The notes under the pieces are model-generated. The model was not told the origin of the DNA, did no database searches, and was given only the letters and a program-made list of their open reading frames with translations. A DNA stretch of 64,000 bases from Dermacentor variabilis (taxonomy: Eukaryota; Arthropoda; Arachnida; Ixodida; Ixodidae): contig NC_134570.1 in the NCBI RefSeq assembly GCF_050947875.1, positions 109,214,622 to 109,278,621 on the forward strand, given 5' to 3'. The translations under genes were made by a program, and so were the position numbers. Shown here piece by piece: positions 33,357 through 45,463 of this stretch; the first letter of the stretch is position 1; the number at the start of each line of letters is the position of its first letter.

Positions 33357-36300
33357 GCGCAAATAATAACAATAATTGCGTGCGCATAGTTTGCAGTCAC
33401 TTTATAGACGGTAGTTTGTAAAACGCAGAGAGGGCCTCAAGTTCATAAAATGTCGGCAGGCGGCATAGAATATGCACCATTACCGGAACCATACATAAAT
33501 AATAATATATGAAATATATGTTTAGAGAATGCGCGCCACTCGCACGACCGGTGGCCGTCCTACACAGTCAACAAGTTGTGGTCCCAACAACTTTATCGTC
33601 ATCAATTCTTACCATTATCCTTACAGACAAATGTGTATAGATATTCCATGGTTTAGCTAAGTTTTGTGTGCGAGAATGAGGGAGGGTTAAGGTGTTTCCA
33701 CTCCCAGAAAGACGTCATTTTTCTTATTTCGTTAGTATAGGGTGCAGTCAAAGAAGCAAGATGAAAAAGAAAAAAAAAACATTATGCCACCGGAGGCGCG
33801 ACAGTTTCTTTTCTACTTTGCATACACAGAGTGAATATTTCAATTCCACATTATAAGTGAGCACCGAGTACACGTAATCAACATCACTCGGGAAAAATGC
33901 AGGAGAAAAAAAAAGAAAACAATACTGTTCATTCGTTATTTATGAGTGCTGTCCCTTCCAGTGCGCGCCTCCGGTACCATGTTAAGTCTGGCCGAGCCTG
34001 CTCATACGCAGTAGCGCTATTCATAGTTCTACGTTACAACGAGGAACAACTTTCTTTTTTTCATGAGCGCTTACCCACGAAGCAACTACAAATTTAACAA
34101 ATTCGTTCTGCGCCCCTGGTACTTAATCTTAGCGCGTGAGCCGTCGAGCCGTCCTAGCGCAAGCTTCAAGGTTACAGAGCTGGGCTTTTCAGAAAGGTGA
34201 GATAGAAGCTAACACTGCCGAGTAAATACTGTGCTGTCACGAATGGTCTCGGAGGCGTTAGGTTAGGCTAGGTTAGGCGGATCACGAGCGCCCTCTTTCC
34301 ACACAGCAAGTACTGGAGAAGGAGGCAATTAATTCGCCCCTGGAGTTTCGCGCAAATATTACCAGAGAGAAATTTGTCACCTAAAGTTTAACCAAAAGAG
34401 ATATGTTAGAAAGTGCCTAGGTTCTCACGTGACTCGACCATAGGTTTAGTTGAAAACGCATTTGCAATTTAATATTTCATTCTTTTTTTTTTGTGAGGGC
34501 GGGATATGTAGTTTGGCACTGTTGTCTGTCTGCACTGCAGCAAATGAACTGAAAAGTAATCTTCTGAACTGAGAAGATAATCTTTCTAAACTATTTCATT
34601 TCGTGAGAGGACTGTTTCAATATATTATTAATAAAGATCATGGAAGGCATGAAACGTCACACAAAAAAAACACAAAAAAAGTGCTAAGCGAGGAAGGACA
34701 CAAGGCACCTGCTATATAGGCGGTGTCTAGTTATTACTTTTCTTATGTATGTGTGTTCTTGCCTCTTCCTTGGGTTATATGAACTAGTTGGATCGACGTC
34801 GCACATATTGAACTTAATAACGGGCAGCTATGTATCTCCAAAAGTTAAACAGTAGGCCAAGAAGGGCGCCCTAGTGGCCCCTTCTTAGCCCCTTCATGTG
34901 ACCCATTAATGGCCTCCGGCATGCTTTAATTAAAGGGCAACTTAATGTACGTATACGTGAGCGCCACTGTACGATTTCTGATGCAGAATATTACAACCAC
35001 TAGGCTAGGTCTGCGGTTTCTCAGTGTATTAAATAAACGATGATTCTACAATGCCTGCTTGTTACCAAATACTGTGATATAAAAGTTCTTAAGTATCGCT
35101 TGCCATTGATGCTAAAAAATAAAAGAGGGGAATCTTTTATAACCTGATAAAAAAATCACGCAGTTGTGAGTAACAATATTCGCTGTAGTGCAAAGAAGTT
35201 TGATTAGAAAATGAACTTAAAGAAGGCTGATGTATAAGAAGCCGCAAGAACGTTCGAAGCGTTACGGATTCCAGCTACGTAACTTCTTCTGTCATGCACA
35301 TACTAATTCTACAGCGCTACTCCAGCTCCTGTGTAGTCCTGAGCTCAAGAATTTTTACGCGCAAGCTTACATGCCCCGTCTGTGAAATCGGAGAGATTAA
35401 TAAGAGGGAGGCCGCCGAGCTGGGAGGGGGAATCGAGCAGCGGAGAAGGAGGGCGCCTGCGGATGGCGAGGAAGAAAACGCCCCGGGGAAGGTAGAGAGG
35501 AGCACGTTGCAGAGGGGGGGGAGGGGAGGCGGAGAGTCGCGGAAAAGGAGGGTAGGCGGAGGCGCGCTGGGTTTCCCTCCTGCTGTAATTGCTACGGACT
35601 CTGCGCTATGGATATACCGGGTTCGTATGGGGCGATCGAGCGCCGAGCGAGGACGGAGCAGTTACGCAAGCGCCGGCAGGCCGAGCGCCAGTCTACCGAC
35701 CTCGAAGTCCAGCAAAAGGCGCGCGCTAGGCGTGTCCGGAAAACTCCCAGAGAACGTGCGACAATGTGGGTGTGTCAGGCAAGACGGCATGGCTTAGAAA
35801 CTCCGGAACAGCACCCATACGCATGCGCATAACCCGCATTCAAGAAGTGAAACGTCACTATAATTTTTTTTCCCTATAATTTTTGTGTAAGTGCTTCCAA
35901 GTTTAGTCGCCGTCATGGTGAAATTAAAAGCATATCCCTCCCTGTTCAAAATTTTGAGGACTTCAGTCCTATTACAAATAAACAAAGGGGGAAGAGTAAG
36001 GTAATGATTGGAAAATAATGCAAATGTGAGGTTAATTAAACGCGTTATTCAAAATTATGAAAAAAAATTACAGTTCTTTACTCAAGAAGTTTCAATGACT
36101 CAAAGTGACACCGCTAGTGAGCTGTTCGGTGTAATCGGGTTGAAACATTGCATAAATGGGATTCGTACTTTGCAAAGAATTTAGGCGAATCTTAAACCTT
36201 GTAGTCTTAGAAGCTTTGAGCTCATTCCTGTAGATTTCACACGGTAGAAGTGTTTTGAGGGGAAATGGGGCTAGTCTCATTAAGAAATTCCTGGCAGAAA

Positions 36301-36988
36301 TTCGTTTGTGCTTATGCAAGGCTTCATAACTGTGTCTTGATGGGAAAGTGTGAAATGGCTCATTGAACGAAAAATGGATGCCCGCGACATCAGCGCTTTC
36401 CTTGCACGCGCAAGTTCCCCGCCTGCGTTCTAACTGCGCCACGGTAAGGCCAAATCAAAACGCGCCCTCCTGCTCGCGAGGAGTCCATATTTCGAAGCAC
36501 CGCTGAGCGGCGTTCAATTAGACATTAATGCTTACGCATTTAAAGCTCATAAGAAGGTTACGGGTTTCCCCGTAATTTTTTACTTGTTCATTTGTTCGGT
36601 TATACGAGGAGACTAGATTTTGCTAGATGTCATTTACCTTTATTCAAGCTAGTACTAACTTAACTATTAAAGAGAAAAGTCATGGCGCATTAGAAAGCCA
36701 ATAATATTCACGGCCAAGACCGCACTTTTACGAAAACCGGTACCCGTTTGACTAATCAAGGTAATCAGATCATTAATACAATCACGAGAATAATCAAGAT
36801 AGCCTTCGCCGCATATGTAAAGGTTAAATATTAGTATACGATCCTTTCGTGAGCTCTATGAGCGCCTCACTGAGTGGTTCAGCATTTAAGAGGTTTTTTA
36901 GGTAAGAACGCCCCACCTCGCACGCATCGATTTGCGCCATCCGCTTTCTGAGGTCTAGACAGAAAGACAACTTCGCGAGCGCACTCAC
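33354..36988. other. Probable intron, mostly unrecognised
   Basis: Includes ggttaggctaggttaggcgg at 34260. A plus-strand basic frame at 35608-35832 (RRARTEQLRKRRQAERQST, QQKARARRVRKTPRE) may be from an unidentified element. The rest shows no domain, tail or inverted repeat. Confidence 0.4.
35608..35832 (+). CDS. Unrecognised Arg-rich 74-codon frame
   Basis: Starts with MDIPGSYGAIERRARTEQLR and is strongly basic with a heptad-like KRRQAE/RQ pattern, then loses character after RERATMWVCQ. A similar composition and rhythm occur in the 48-codon frame at 58503-58649 (KRKRIAQETYEQRAERLAKG). Such Arg/Glu-rich modules occur in transposon-encoded proteins of arthropods, but I cannot name the family. 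A GC-rich purine tract precedes it. It may be a chance frame. Confidence 0.25.
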   Translation: MDIPGSYGAIERRARTEQLRKRRQAERQSTDLEVQQKARARRVRKTPRERATMWVCQARRHGLETPEQHPYACA

Positions 36989-37044
36989 CTGGACGCAGAC
37001 AGACAGCGTCGCGTACCACGCCACTGGCTGGATGTTGGCCGCTC
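36989..37044 (-). CDS. Exon of CNG/HCN-like channel gene (selectivity filter and start of S6)
   Basis: This 56-nt minus-strand exon lies between acceptor ttttctatgcag and donor GTGAGT. It begins with GA, completing a Gly codon with the last base of the 42.9-kb exon, and then encodes AANIQPVAWYATLSVCVQ, ending on a codon boundary. Joined across the splice the pore reads TLCGAANIQPVAWYATL, where related channels carry the filter (CIGYG in HCN, TIGETPPP in CNG) followed by S6. The GYG or GET triplet is therefore replaced here by G-A-A. Small exon size, precise phase fit on both sides and strong splice signals make a real exon likely. The function of the altered filter cannot be judged from sequence alone. 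Confidence 0.8.
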
Positions 37045-37270
37045 CTGCATAGAAAATCGCCAAGAAATGAAAAAAAGGGGAGACACTTCAAATACGCGAG
37101 CAACTCGCACATGAATAACAGCGAAGATATATTTAAAGAAGTCGTCACACACTTCAGAAGTCCTAGGGATGCGTTTTGCCACTGCCCGAAATCTGCCCTA
37201 GACATTGTAGGTGTGATTCAATGCCTGATTTATACCGGAGTCTTTCGAAACGCTTGACTATGAGCTATTA

Positions 37271-37608
37271 TGAGAAGCCAACAAACAAAGACGCCGAGGA
37301 CAACACAGGGGAAATTACCTGTACTTACTAATTTATTTGAAGAAATGATAAATTAACGGAAATGAAAGCAGATGAAGAAAGAACTTGTCGCAGGTATGCA
37401 AGCAACGATCCCACATCTTCGCATTACGCGTGCGATGCTCTACGCCTTCGCACGCGTAATGCAAGACGTGGGATCGTTCCCTACCTGCGGCAAGTTGTTT
37501 CTTCACCTACTTTCATTTTCGTTAATTTATCCTTTCTTCAATTAAATCAGTAAGTACAAGTAATTTCCCCTGTGTTGTCCTCGAGGTCATTGTTTGTTGG
37601 CTTCTCAT
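37271..37608. mobile_element. Large foldback element (~165-bp arms)
   Basis: The left arm starts tgagaagccaacaaacaaag and the right arm ends ttgtttgttggcttctca. The arms pair almost throughout, including aacgatcccac with gtgggatcgtt and gcattacgcgtgcg with cgcacgcgtaatgc, around a short loop near 37440. A single-arm relative lies at 55055-55270. The gggatcgtt string may derive from a tRNA B box. Confidence 0.85.
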
Positions 37609-38853
37609 CATATGATGATTAAAAATCCGGTGCCTCGGTTAAGCCCCTTTCTTCTCGTTCTCGACTATGAGCTAGGCACTCGTACAACTCATTGTATAAC
37701 GTGCCAGTTCTGCGGACGCCGGTGCGCGGCTGTGCATCCTGACTCGTGGCTTGGCCGCACGGCCGCAGGTTGCGTTGTTTGGTGTTCTCTGGGTGACGTT
37801 TGATACCGACTACGTCACCACCGTCGCAACACGAGAACCATTGAGTAAGTCTCGTTAACATTTTCGCTGTAAAGTCTTCAGCAGCTATTTTTACCCAAAG
37901 AACAATGTCAGCGGCGAGCGAACAGCTAAAAGGCCTGCAAGGATTTCCAGGCGCTACCTTTGACTGATGCTACAATATTCGCAGGTATCATTCAAGTCTG
38001 CAAACAAATGTTTACGACAACGCGGCTACTAACCTTGAGATTGCTGTATATTAGCTGTGACCTCTTTCACTGTGCGTTAATTAAAAACAAACTGAAACTA
38101 AAACCGAAGGTCCCCCGTCGGCTGCCACCACTACCACCCCCGCCCGCCAACAGTATATGAGGGTTCTTTGTAATTTTGATAATTGCGGCCTATATAATTT
38201 TACACCAGAATATTTGAAGCCCCCAGTAATACGTGCGCAAAGTCTGCTCAGTTCCTACAAAGTTTCACTTGAATGAACATTTCTTTTCCTCATGTTCCTG
38301 TGGAGATCGTCTGCAAAACCACCCGGACGTCTTCTGCTCCGCGAGAGCGACTGACGACACTGTCTCGTGCGCGTGACACGTGACACCAAAGTATACATAG
38401 TGGCACCTGGACATGACAGCGGGAAACAAGATTTCCTTGCAAGAGCCCCTAACAACCTGGCACTGCAAGCGGCAGAGAAGCCCAGTTCGGGAAAGCTAAC
38501 AGAACGCTGCGGCAAGGCGGTTATTTCACTTATGCTGTGGATTAGACGCATGCTACCGATCCCTCATCGCACGCATTTCCCCCGGGCAACGCGATAAAGC
38601 GTTTTTCAAAACCATTAAATCGTCTTTCTCGCATAGCTGGATGTGCAAAAAAAAAAAAAAAAAAAAGCGACAGCGTCCGTCCCAAGACAGCAGTTGAAGG
38701 ACCAGCGCACAAGAATATCAACTTAGATTGCATTTGTAAATTGCATTTGTGCGATAAGAAAGCATCAACTGTTAATGCAAGACAATGCTTTGCGAGCCGG
38801 AAAAGGCACAAAAGCGGAACACAGGCTTCGACGCCATACAAGAATTCTTCCAC
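37609..38853. other. Probable intron, unassigned
   Basis: ggtgcctcggttaagcccct at 37630 continues the foldback family (compare 55240). An A run lies at 38647-38665. The rest is unrecognised. Confidence 0.4.
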
Positions 38854-39050
38854 GTACTAACTCGCCGTGACGTCCTCATCACTGCAAGCTCGACCCTGGT
38901 ATGGCTAACTGTATATCGGTAAAGAAAAAAAAAAAAAGAGACCGACCTGAACACAAAGTAAACTAAGAAGGCAGTCTGGCACAAGTTTAGAGAGCTTGTG
39001 CTCCGCCAAGATGGCCCAAATATCACTTTGAAATATGCGACGATCTGTTT
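38854..39050 (+). repeat. Dispersed GTGACGTCATGG repeat, partial diverged copy
   Basis: Starts actcgccgtgacgtcctcat, close to the beginning of the copies at 863 and 25013. Later resemblance is weaker. Confidence 0.4.
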
Positions 39051-42000
39051 CGCATTCAGTTTAGCCATTAGTATGAAACAATTTTCTACAAAATTAATAA
39101 TTTAGAGGATGCTTACGCTTCGCCCTTAAAAGCGGAACGCAGTAGCATTCAAAGATCGCCTGCTGCTTCTCACTATTCCCGGCAAAAGCAGCTCATTTAA
39201 CCTTAATGTTTATCGATAAATTCTGGCGGCGAACGCTATGCACGAAGGCGAGCTTTCTGGTAGAAACGCGGCCTCTTGCGTGGGCCGATCGCGGAGGCAG
39301 TGCACAGCTACGCCAAAAAAAAAAAAAAGACATAATTTTCAAGTTTCTGTTATTGCTTCGCACTTCTAATATTTCAGTGTGAGAAGATTTAACATGAAAG
39401 GCATGGCTGTCCGTGTTTTGTTTCACGACATTCTGAAAACTGCGAAGAATAACTTCGTCAGGAATGTAAGACAAGGTATAATCAACTTTAGTGATAGAAT
39501 CGTGTGGCAATATAATCCGCACATACCGCACGTCCCATAAAAAGGAGTGGCATATACATATACTAAAATATATACGGCAATTCTCGCTCACGGGGATGCC
39601 GGCGCTGGGCGCAGACACCGGCTTTTCTGCGACAGAGGGCCCGTCACGTTATCGCGTCAAAACAGCTTCGAAAGAACATTGCATCAGTCTAAACCAGTTT
39701 AGACAAAGATGTGTAACCTCTTATTTGCTGAACATCGGCTGTACTAGTTGCGTGCTAAGCAATTTCACGTGTACCCGATGCAACCAGTGCACAGAGAAAA
39801 TCGCGAGATGCACCGTGAGAACCAGGGGACCTGGCCAGTACAATTCGTTCCAATGTTCTCAGCGAGTAATGTAACCCTCTAACACATCTTCATCTCATGT
39901 ATCCTATATGTACTATATACCCCGAACGCACACTCTCTCTCGGGCTTTGTATCTCGCTATGTGCCGTCTAAAATTGCGCCTTAAAACCATGTTTCACAAC
40001 ACTCGTAACCAACCATGGAGTGTCGCCGTATTCCCGCAGTATTGTGGGGTCTCACACGTGCTCTTGGGACAAAGGAAGGACAACACAGTGGCGCAGAGAA
40101 TCACAACGGCATTTAAGTGAGCCTTTTATACACCAATCTAGCCAGTCGAATCGCTACCTCAACAAGAAATTGGATTGGTAGCACTTGCGGTGTTTGGTTC
40201 TCGGTGCAGAGATTGTAGTGCTTGGTTGTTTGTTTGGTGTCTCTGGAAGTCTTCGCGCTGCCTACCACCACGAATCACTACCAATATTAAATGCCTGCGG
40301 GTGCTGACGAATCGAGGAAGTTCGACTCGCCGCGACAGGACAGCGAGCGAATACGTTCGGACCCACTCTGAATTCCAGCGCCTAATCGTTCGCGTAAAGT
40401 CACGCGAAAGGTGTCGCCTTCGAACCATAGAGCTCGTCCATCCAGGCGCCCAACTCCGAAGCCTTGCTCGGGATGGTACCGCGAAGCGTGTCGGCGGACA
40501 CACGAAACATCCGCACCGCTCGCCGATCCGAAGCCAAAGAGAAACAAGCCACTCCATTTCGCGCCCGAGTATAACCCCACCGTTAGGTAGCGTTCGCAGC
40601 GCAACACTCCTGCTATCTCTCATACTAACATGCAACCACACCGCCCGCCGCCGACGCTCATCTACGCGGAGAAGCCGCATTACAGGAGACACGAGAGCGA
40701 TGCGGGGAAAACAGCATCAGGGGACGCGTGAGTGTCCAAGGTCCGCACAGTATAAAAGCAATAAACAATAGAAACATTTAACTTACAGAAAGATTCGCCC
40801 CCCTCCTCTTTTCGGAATTTTTAGGCCGCTCCCTTCGAACAATACTCTACGCTTGCATCGGTAAAGCCATATCGCTCATAAGTGCGCGTGTCCTAAGCGA
40901 AGCTTTCAGACCCATGCAAATGAAGGTTTCCCCGATGAACCAATTATCGTTTCGTATAGTTGTTGGCGGAATGTAGAATACCTAAATGCGAATTACCGCG
41001 CCGGTGACATGCTGGGTTAGCGCAGACAATATGCGACGTTCAGGCGCCAGCGACACCCGAGATTTACGAAAAGTCTCCGCCTTTCAGGTCGCGCGGCGGG
41101 AGGAATGTCTTCGCATGGCTGCAGGGGAAGGATGCGCTCGCCGGCATGCCGCTCCTCGTTAGCCGCGGGATCCGCAAGGGGAATGCCCGCTTGCGTAATT
41201 AATCGTAATTGGTTTCTTGCCGGGATCCACTGCATCGCGGGTGCCCCTATGCGCCCTTTTCCTGTCTCGTTTTCTTGTGTCTTGACACTGCACTACAGTG
41301 CGCTTCGTTAGCGCAAGCTACCGCGCCTACTCAAAAGCGGAAGAGCTCACTCGAAGGACGACCGTTATAAGCAGCTTTGACGTAACCTGCTTTCTCCTAA
41401 CAGCCTCGCGCTTTGCAGGCTGGAAAAGAAAAAAAAAATGAAACAACCAACGAATGCAATAAGTGCGCCCTAGAGATACAAAGCCCCGGAGGACCCCTAA
41501 GCATCCCCGCATCAGCGCTTGCCTGACAGGAAACCAATCCAACGCGCCGCGCCGTTTTCATTAGCGAATCTGCGGCTGTAAGGTACAGGCGGCGGCGTGG
41601 ACTGTGTGGAGACACACACATGCCTGTCTGTGCACGCGGTGTGCACGAGTGCGATAGCGGTACTTGAATAAGCCCGCGCGACCCTGTACGTCCCGATTGT
41701 CCTCGCGCTAGACAGGAAGAGACCTTGGCGCTTCGGATTTCAACACACGGGCAGACACTACAGCCACCTGGAACGTTATTATGTCTTTTAACCGCTATTT
41801 CACACACGGGTGCTGGCAGAAGACACCGGAGCCGGAATGCTTACACGTGCGGCTCATTGTTTCGCGGCGGAAGCCAGAACGTTTGCGTTTCGCTCGCACA
41901 TGCGAACCTTTGCCTTCCGACAGGAGAGAGAGCGCAGCGGTCGCAAGCGTTATGTAGTTTCTTAGCCTTCCGTCCTTCCCCACAAGAACCACTTCTCTAT

Positions 42001-42870
42001 CAAAACGGCCGTCGTGCAGGAAGCGTCTAGAAACATAACAATCCATCGCATCGGCCTTCGTTACGACACCAGTGCATACGTAACGCGCCCTCATAAGGGC
42101 TTTGCAGAGTGAACAAAGAAAAGTGGGCGGACACGTTGTGCCACCGCTTTAGATGCGCGTTATTGCAGGTTCCTTTCTCACTACAACGTAAGCATCCACG
42201 CCTACGTAAGCGACTCCTCGTATACAAAGGCAGCTGCCAACACCCGTTGGCGTATACTTTCTCGGAATGCTCAAAGTTCGCAAGGCAACATTGATGCACG
42301 AGTCGAGACGTGGCTTCTGCAGCAAATTATCGCACCAGTGAAGTAGTAGTCAGTAGGCGAACGGTTCGACCTGCGCTGGCGCATAGTGCTAATGATTAAA
42401 TGACACGCACAGAGTTAAGGAGAGCGTGTGCAGGCTTTTGAAGCAGTGTGTCGTCTTTTGTGAACTGCAACTGCCCGCACCGATAACCCACAACGAGATA
42501 CTCGTTGGCATAACAATTTAAAGCAAACGTATAATGTATAGTGTGTATAGGTCGTTTCTTCACATGCTTTGGCGTCTTTTAAACCGCAAGAAGTACGAAC
42601 TAACTAGCTCGGCAACAATCAGTGAAGTAGTTGTGAAATCGGTTGCGTGCTTTGTTCTAACCTTAGCAGTCACGCGCATTACGTCGTATACGTGGTGTAA
42701 ACGACGTGTATATAGCGCTGAACGGGCCTTGAGACGTACTTTTCAATTTTTGTTTCGTTTGTCTTTACACCAAAGCTGAAGAGAAGTGAGACGACGACCT
42801 CAGCAGGCGTCGCAAGCAAACCCGCCAGTGCATTGCATTCCAGCGCAGCAACGCCGGTAGCAGTACGTAC
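39051..42870. other. Probable intron, unassigned
   Basis: Long frames face each other at 40159-40771 (177 minus, 198 plus). Both are Arg/Ser/Thr-rich and domain-free, probably reflecting GC-rich repeat DNA. Other short frames at 41395-42300 are equally uninformative. Confidence 0.4.
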
Positions 42871-42976
42871 CGCACAGCGTGGCCGACGAGACTGACAGGT
42901 ACAGCATGCGCACGTACTGCGTGAAGGCTCCGCCGCTGTTCATCGGATCGGTGAGGGAGACCTCCCAGCCGGAGGG
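42871..42976 (-). CDS. Exon of CNG/HCN-like channel gene (pore turret and pore helix)
   Basis: This 106-nt minus-strand exon sits between the acceptor cccgtttcgttgcag and the donor GTACGT. It encodes 35 residues plus one base. The translation starts PSGWEVSLTDPMNSGGAF and continues TQYVRMLYLSVSSATLC. The YxxxLYLSVSSATLC segment aligns with the pore helix of CNG and HCN channels (pattern Y-x3-hydrophobic-x-S-x5-C/T before the filter). The leading PSGWEVSL resembles the extracellular turret. It starts in phase 0, matching the end of the 59.8-kb exon, and leaves one G that joins the GA starting the next exon to make Gly. It lies about 16.9 kb downstream of the S5 exon, so that intron is filled with transposable elements. 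Family assignment is inference; the splice sites and phase are seen directly. Confidence 0.82.
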
Positions 42977-43440
42977 CTGCAACGAAACGGGAATTCGCTC
43001 GTTCATTCGCTTCTTCAACATTTCGGCTCAAAAGATTTGCTGCAGTTTAAGCGAAAGTGTGCTGCCCTGCATCGTACGCGCACCGCTGCCACGTCTGACC
43101 TTGTACGTGCTACTCCACGGGCGCCATTGACAGATATATACGTGAGATGTTATGCTTTACCTGAGAGCATCCAATGTGAGTTTAGATGATGCTATCCTTA
43201 TCTGTAAGTGCACGTACCAATGCATGGAAATAACGTTAGCTGACTCTTCTACGGATGCTTTCTTATTTTTGCTCCACTTCCCCTTCCCTCCGAGTACAGT
43301 GGCAGATCGGAGGAACCAGGTCTCAGGCCAGCCTATATATATATACTCTTTATGCCAAACAAATTATCTTGTCTACTCTAATTTACTTTGTATGCAAATT
43401 TAATCACTTCTTTTTTTTCCTCTCTTTCGCCATTTTAAAG

Positions 43441-43448
43441 CAGAGAGA

Positions 43449-43482
<34 letters not shown>

Positions 43483-43491
43483 AAGAGAGAG
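43441..43491 (-). repeat. (GA)n tract, tail of an inverted LINE
   Basis: Abuts the 3' UTR of the minus-strand LINE at 43500; read on the minus strand it is the element's (TC)n tail. Confidence 0.9.
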
Positions 43492-44200
43492 CAGTTTAGG
43501 GGCACGAGCCCAAACCTAATAGGCGGCCAGCACAGCCCTTGGGCCCTGGCGGCGTCTTCGGCAAGCTGGACGCGTCCCAGAGTTGGTCATCCGGGGCTGA
43601 GCTGAGCAGCATGGTCTCCCACTGCTCATCATTAGTTATTATGCGGCCCTTTCTTGCCGCCTGCGCGCAAGCCTATAGAATGTGTGGCAGGTCCGCCAGT
43701 TGCTTACATAACTTACACTTGTCGGAACACCTGCCTAGGTAGTAATGGCTCCACGCCACGGGGTTCAGATACGTATTTGTTTGAAGGAGGCGCCAGGCCA
43801 CCGCTTGCTGCTTAGTAAGTGTTGGGTGCGCGGGCGGATACCGGGCCCTTCCCAATCTGTAATGAGTCGTGACCTCCCTGTAACTAACCATGCGGTCTGC
43901 TCGCGTCCCTAGGGGTCGCGGCTCCTTGGCTCGGCGAAGGCAATAATTATTAGGGGCAGTTTCATTAATCGGGGGATTTGTCGCAAAGCATATGCGGTAC
44001 AGAATGAAGCGGGAATTCAAATAAGTGTATGCAACTCTGTCTGGTGCAACTACTGTAACGGTGAGTTTATACATTTCATGTACGCTATCCAACGGGTATA
44101 TAGTCCTCTGGAACATTAGGCTTGGGTTTGGCCTCCCTAAGCACCTTGTGTCTAATATCTTGAGTGGCAGGGCAGAGCCCCGAACGTGAGAGCCCCACTA
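43492..44200 (-). pseudogene. LINE ORF2 C-terminus with Cys motif, minus strand
   Basis: The minus frame 44116-43673 is open for about 147 codons. It includes YREVTTHYRLGRARYPPAHP, TLTKQQAVAWRLLQTNTYLN and CSDKCKLCKQLADLPHIL, a Cys-Cys-His motif that would close with the next Cys (ACAQ) after a TAG that replaces Trp. Then NDEQWETMLLSSAPDDQLW follows, and after a shift a remnant of the ending seen at 63.6 kb (DDQLWAVQ-type). It corresponds to the 3' domain of a second LINE family, different from the RNase H copies at 20 kb. The (GA)n at 43441-43491 is its tail. The left part of the 3' UTR reads taggtttgggctcgtgcccc on the minus strand. Confidence 0.75.
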
Positions 44201-44204
44201 AACC

Positions 44205-44205
<1 letters not shown>

Positions 44206-44252
<47 letters not shown>
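44206..44252. repeat. (TA)n microsatellite
   Basis: About 23 units at the 5' edge of the LINE fragment. Confidence 0.9.
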
Positions 44253-44253
<1 letters not shown>

Positions 44254-44989
44254 GCCAAATGACTAGCTTGTAAGCGGCGGAGACACGTTGCATATACAGA
44301 AGCTCTGTATGCCAGTCTCTAAATATACCGGCAGATATACCAACGTCGGGCTGATGTCTCCGTAGGCGATAGATTGCGCATTACGACAAGGGGCGCGCTG
44401 CAGATTTCAATGAAGAACGTGCTCTTCAGCCACCATGGTGGACTTTACAGATAAAACGGCACATTGAGTCAGCACGAAAACGCTTCAATCAAAGGACACG
44501 ACGTGCTTGATGTTGCCTAAGCGCGCCACAGCACGATGAGAGGTGCGCAGCGAATCCCTCCTCTTAAGCTGGATTCACACGACCGACCGAACTCCGCGGA
44601 CGAACATTATGTGGCTCAGTGCCATTCGATCACGCCGCGCACGCAAGGATGCAGCAGATGAGCCACCGGCGACGCGATTCGCTGCGGGTAAGTCACGTCA
44701 TGCTCGTCCGCGGAATTTGGTCCATCGTGCAAATCTATCGTTATCGCTTGCCCAACAAGGGCTCATGCCCGCTATGGCAGACTGGCCAAGAAGCGGGCGG
44801 CTTTAACGCGATAGCGTTGTTGTGGTGGTGCGCGTTTAGGAAAAGTTTATTTCAACAACAGACGATAGGAACACTGAGTGGTACAATTCCACCAGGTCGA
44901 CAACATATACAAAGTACGAAGCATTGCATACATGACACGTTTTGAAAGAAGTGTCCGAGTCCACACTGTTAAGAACCCGGGGCGCTTTT
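44253..44989. other. Unassigned spacer
   Basis: No element or domain is recognised. Confidence 0.4.
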
Positions 44990-45115
44990 ACGAACATTGA
45001 ATAAAGAAAATAATAACGAATTTAAGAACGCGTTCCTAAGTGTTCCATAGACAATGCCTAGTCGCACATGAACGCGTTCTTAAATTAGTTATTACTTTCG
45101 TTATTAAATGTTCGT
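44990..45115. repeat. Foldback element with ~46-bp arms
   Basis: acgaacattgaataaagaaa...aatttaagaacgcgttc on the left pairs with gaacgcgttcttaaatt...aaatgttcgt on the right with few mismatches. The loop is about 34 bases. Confidence 0.85.
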
Positions 45116-45463
45116 GCAAGTTGCCCCCGGTGTCACAGAAAATCCGGTGTCGGCGTCCGCCGTCGGCGGCGTTGTCCGTCAGAAAAAAAAGATCACGCCG
45201 AACCACAACCATGCAGACCCACCGCGTGGCGCATAGGCGTTACCGAACTAACCGAATTTCTCAAAGTAAAACGCGTCAGAAAATTCGTAAGGTCCCGCTT
45301 ACACACAACCTAGAGGCATGACAACGTCGCGCTGTAATTTCAATATACGGGAAAACATCATTCTGTTACCCCAAAAGTCAAACACAAACCCATTTTTCCT
45401 TGCTTACGAGGGTATGAACCATCGATGAGTCACTGCTTCTATAGCCTCTACCTTAAGGAGGTA

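Noticed and set aside
40159..40771. 177- and 198-codon antiparallel frames
   Set aside because: Arg/Ser-rich, no domain, mutually exclusive, in GC-rich intronic DNA.
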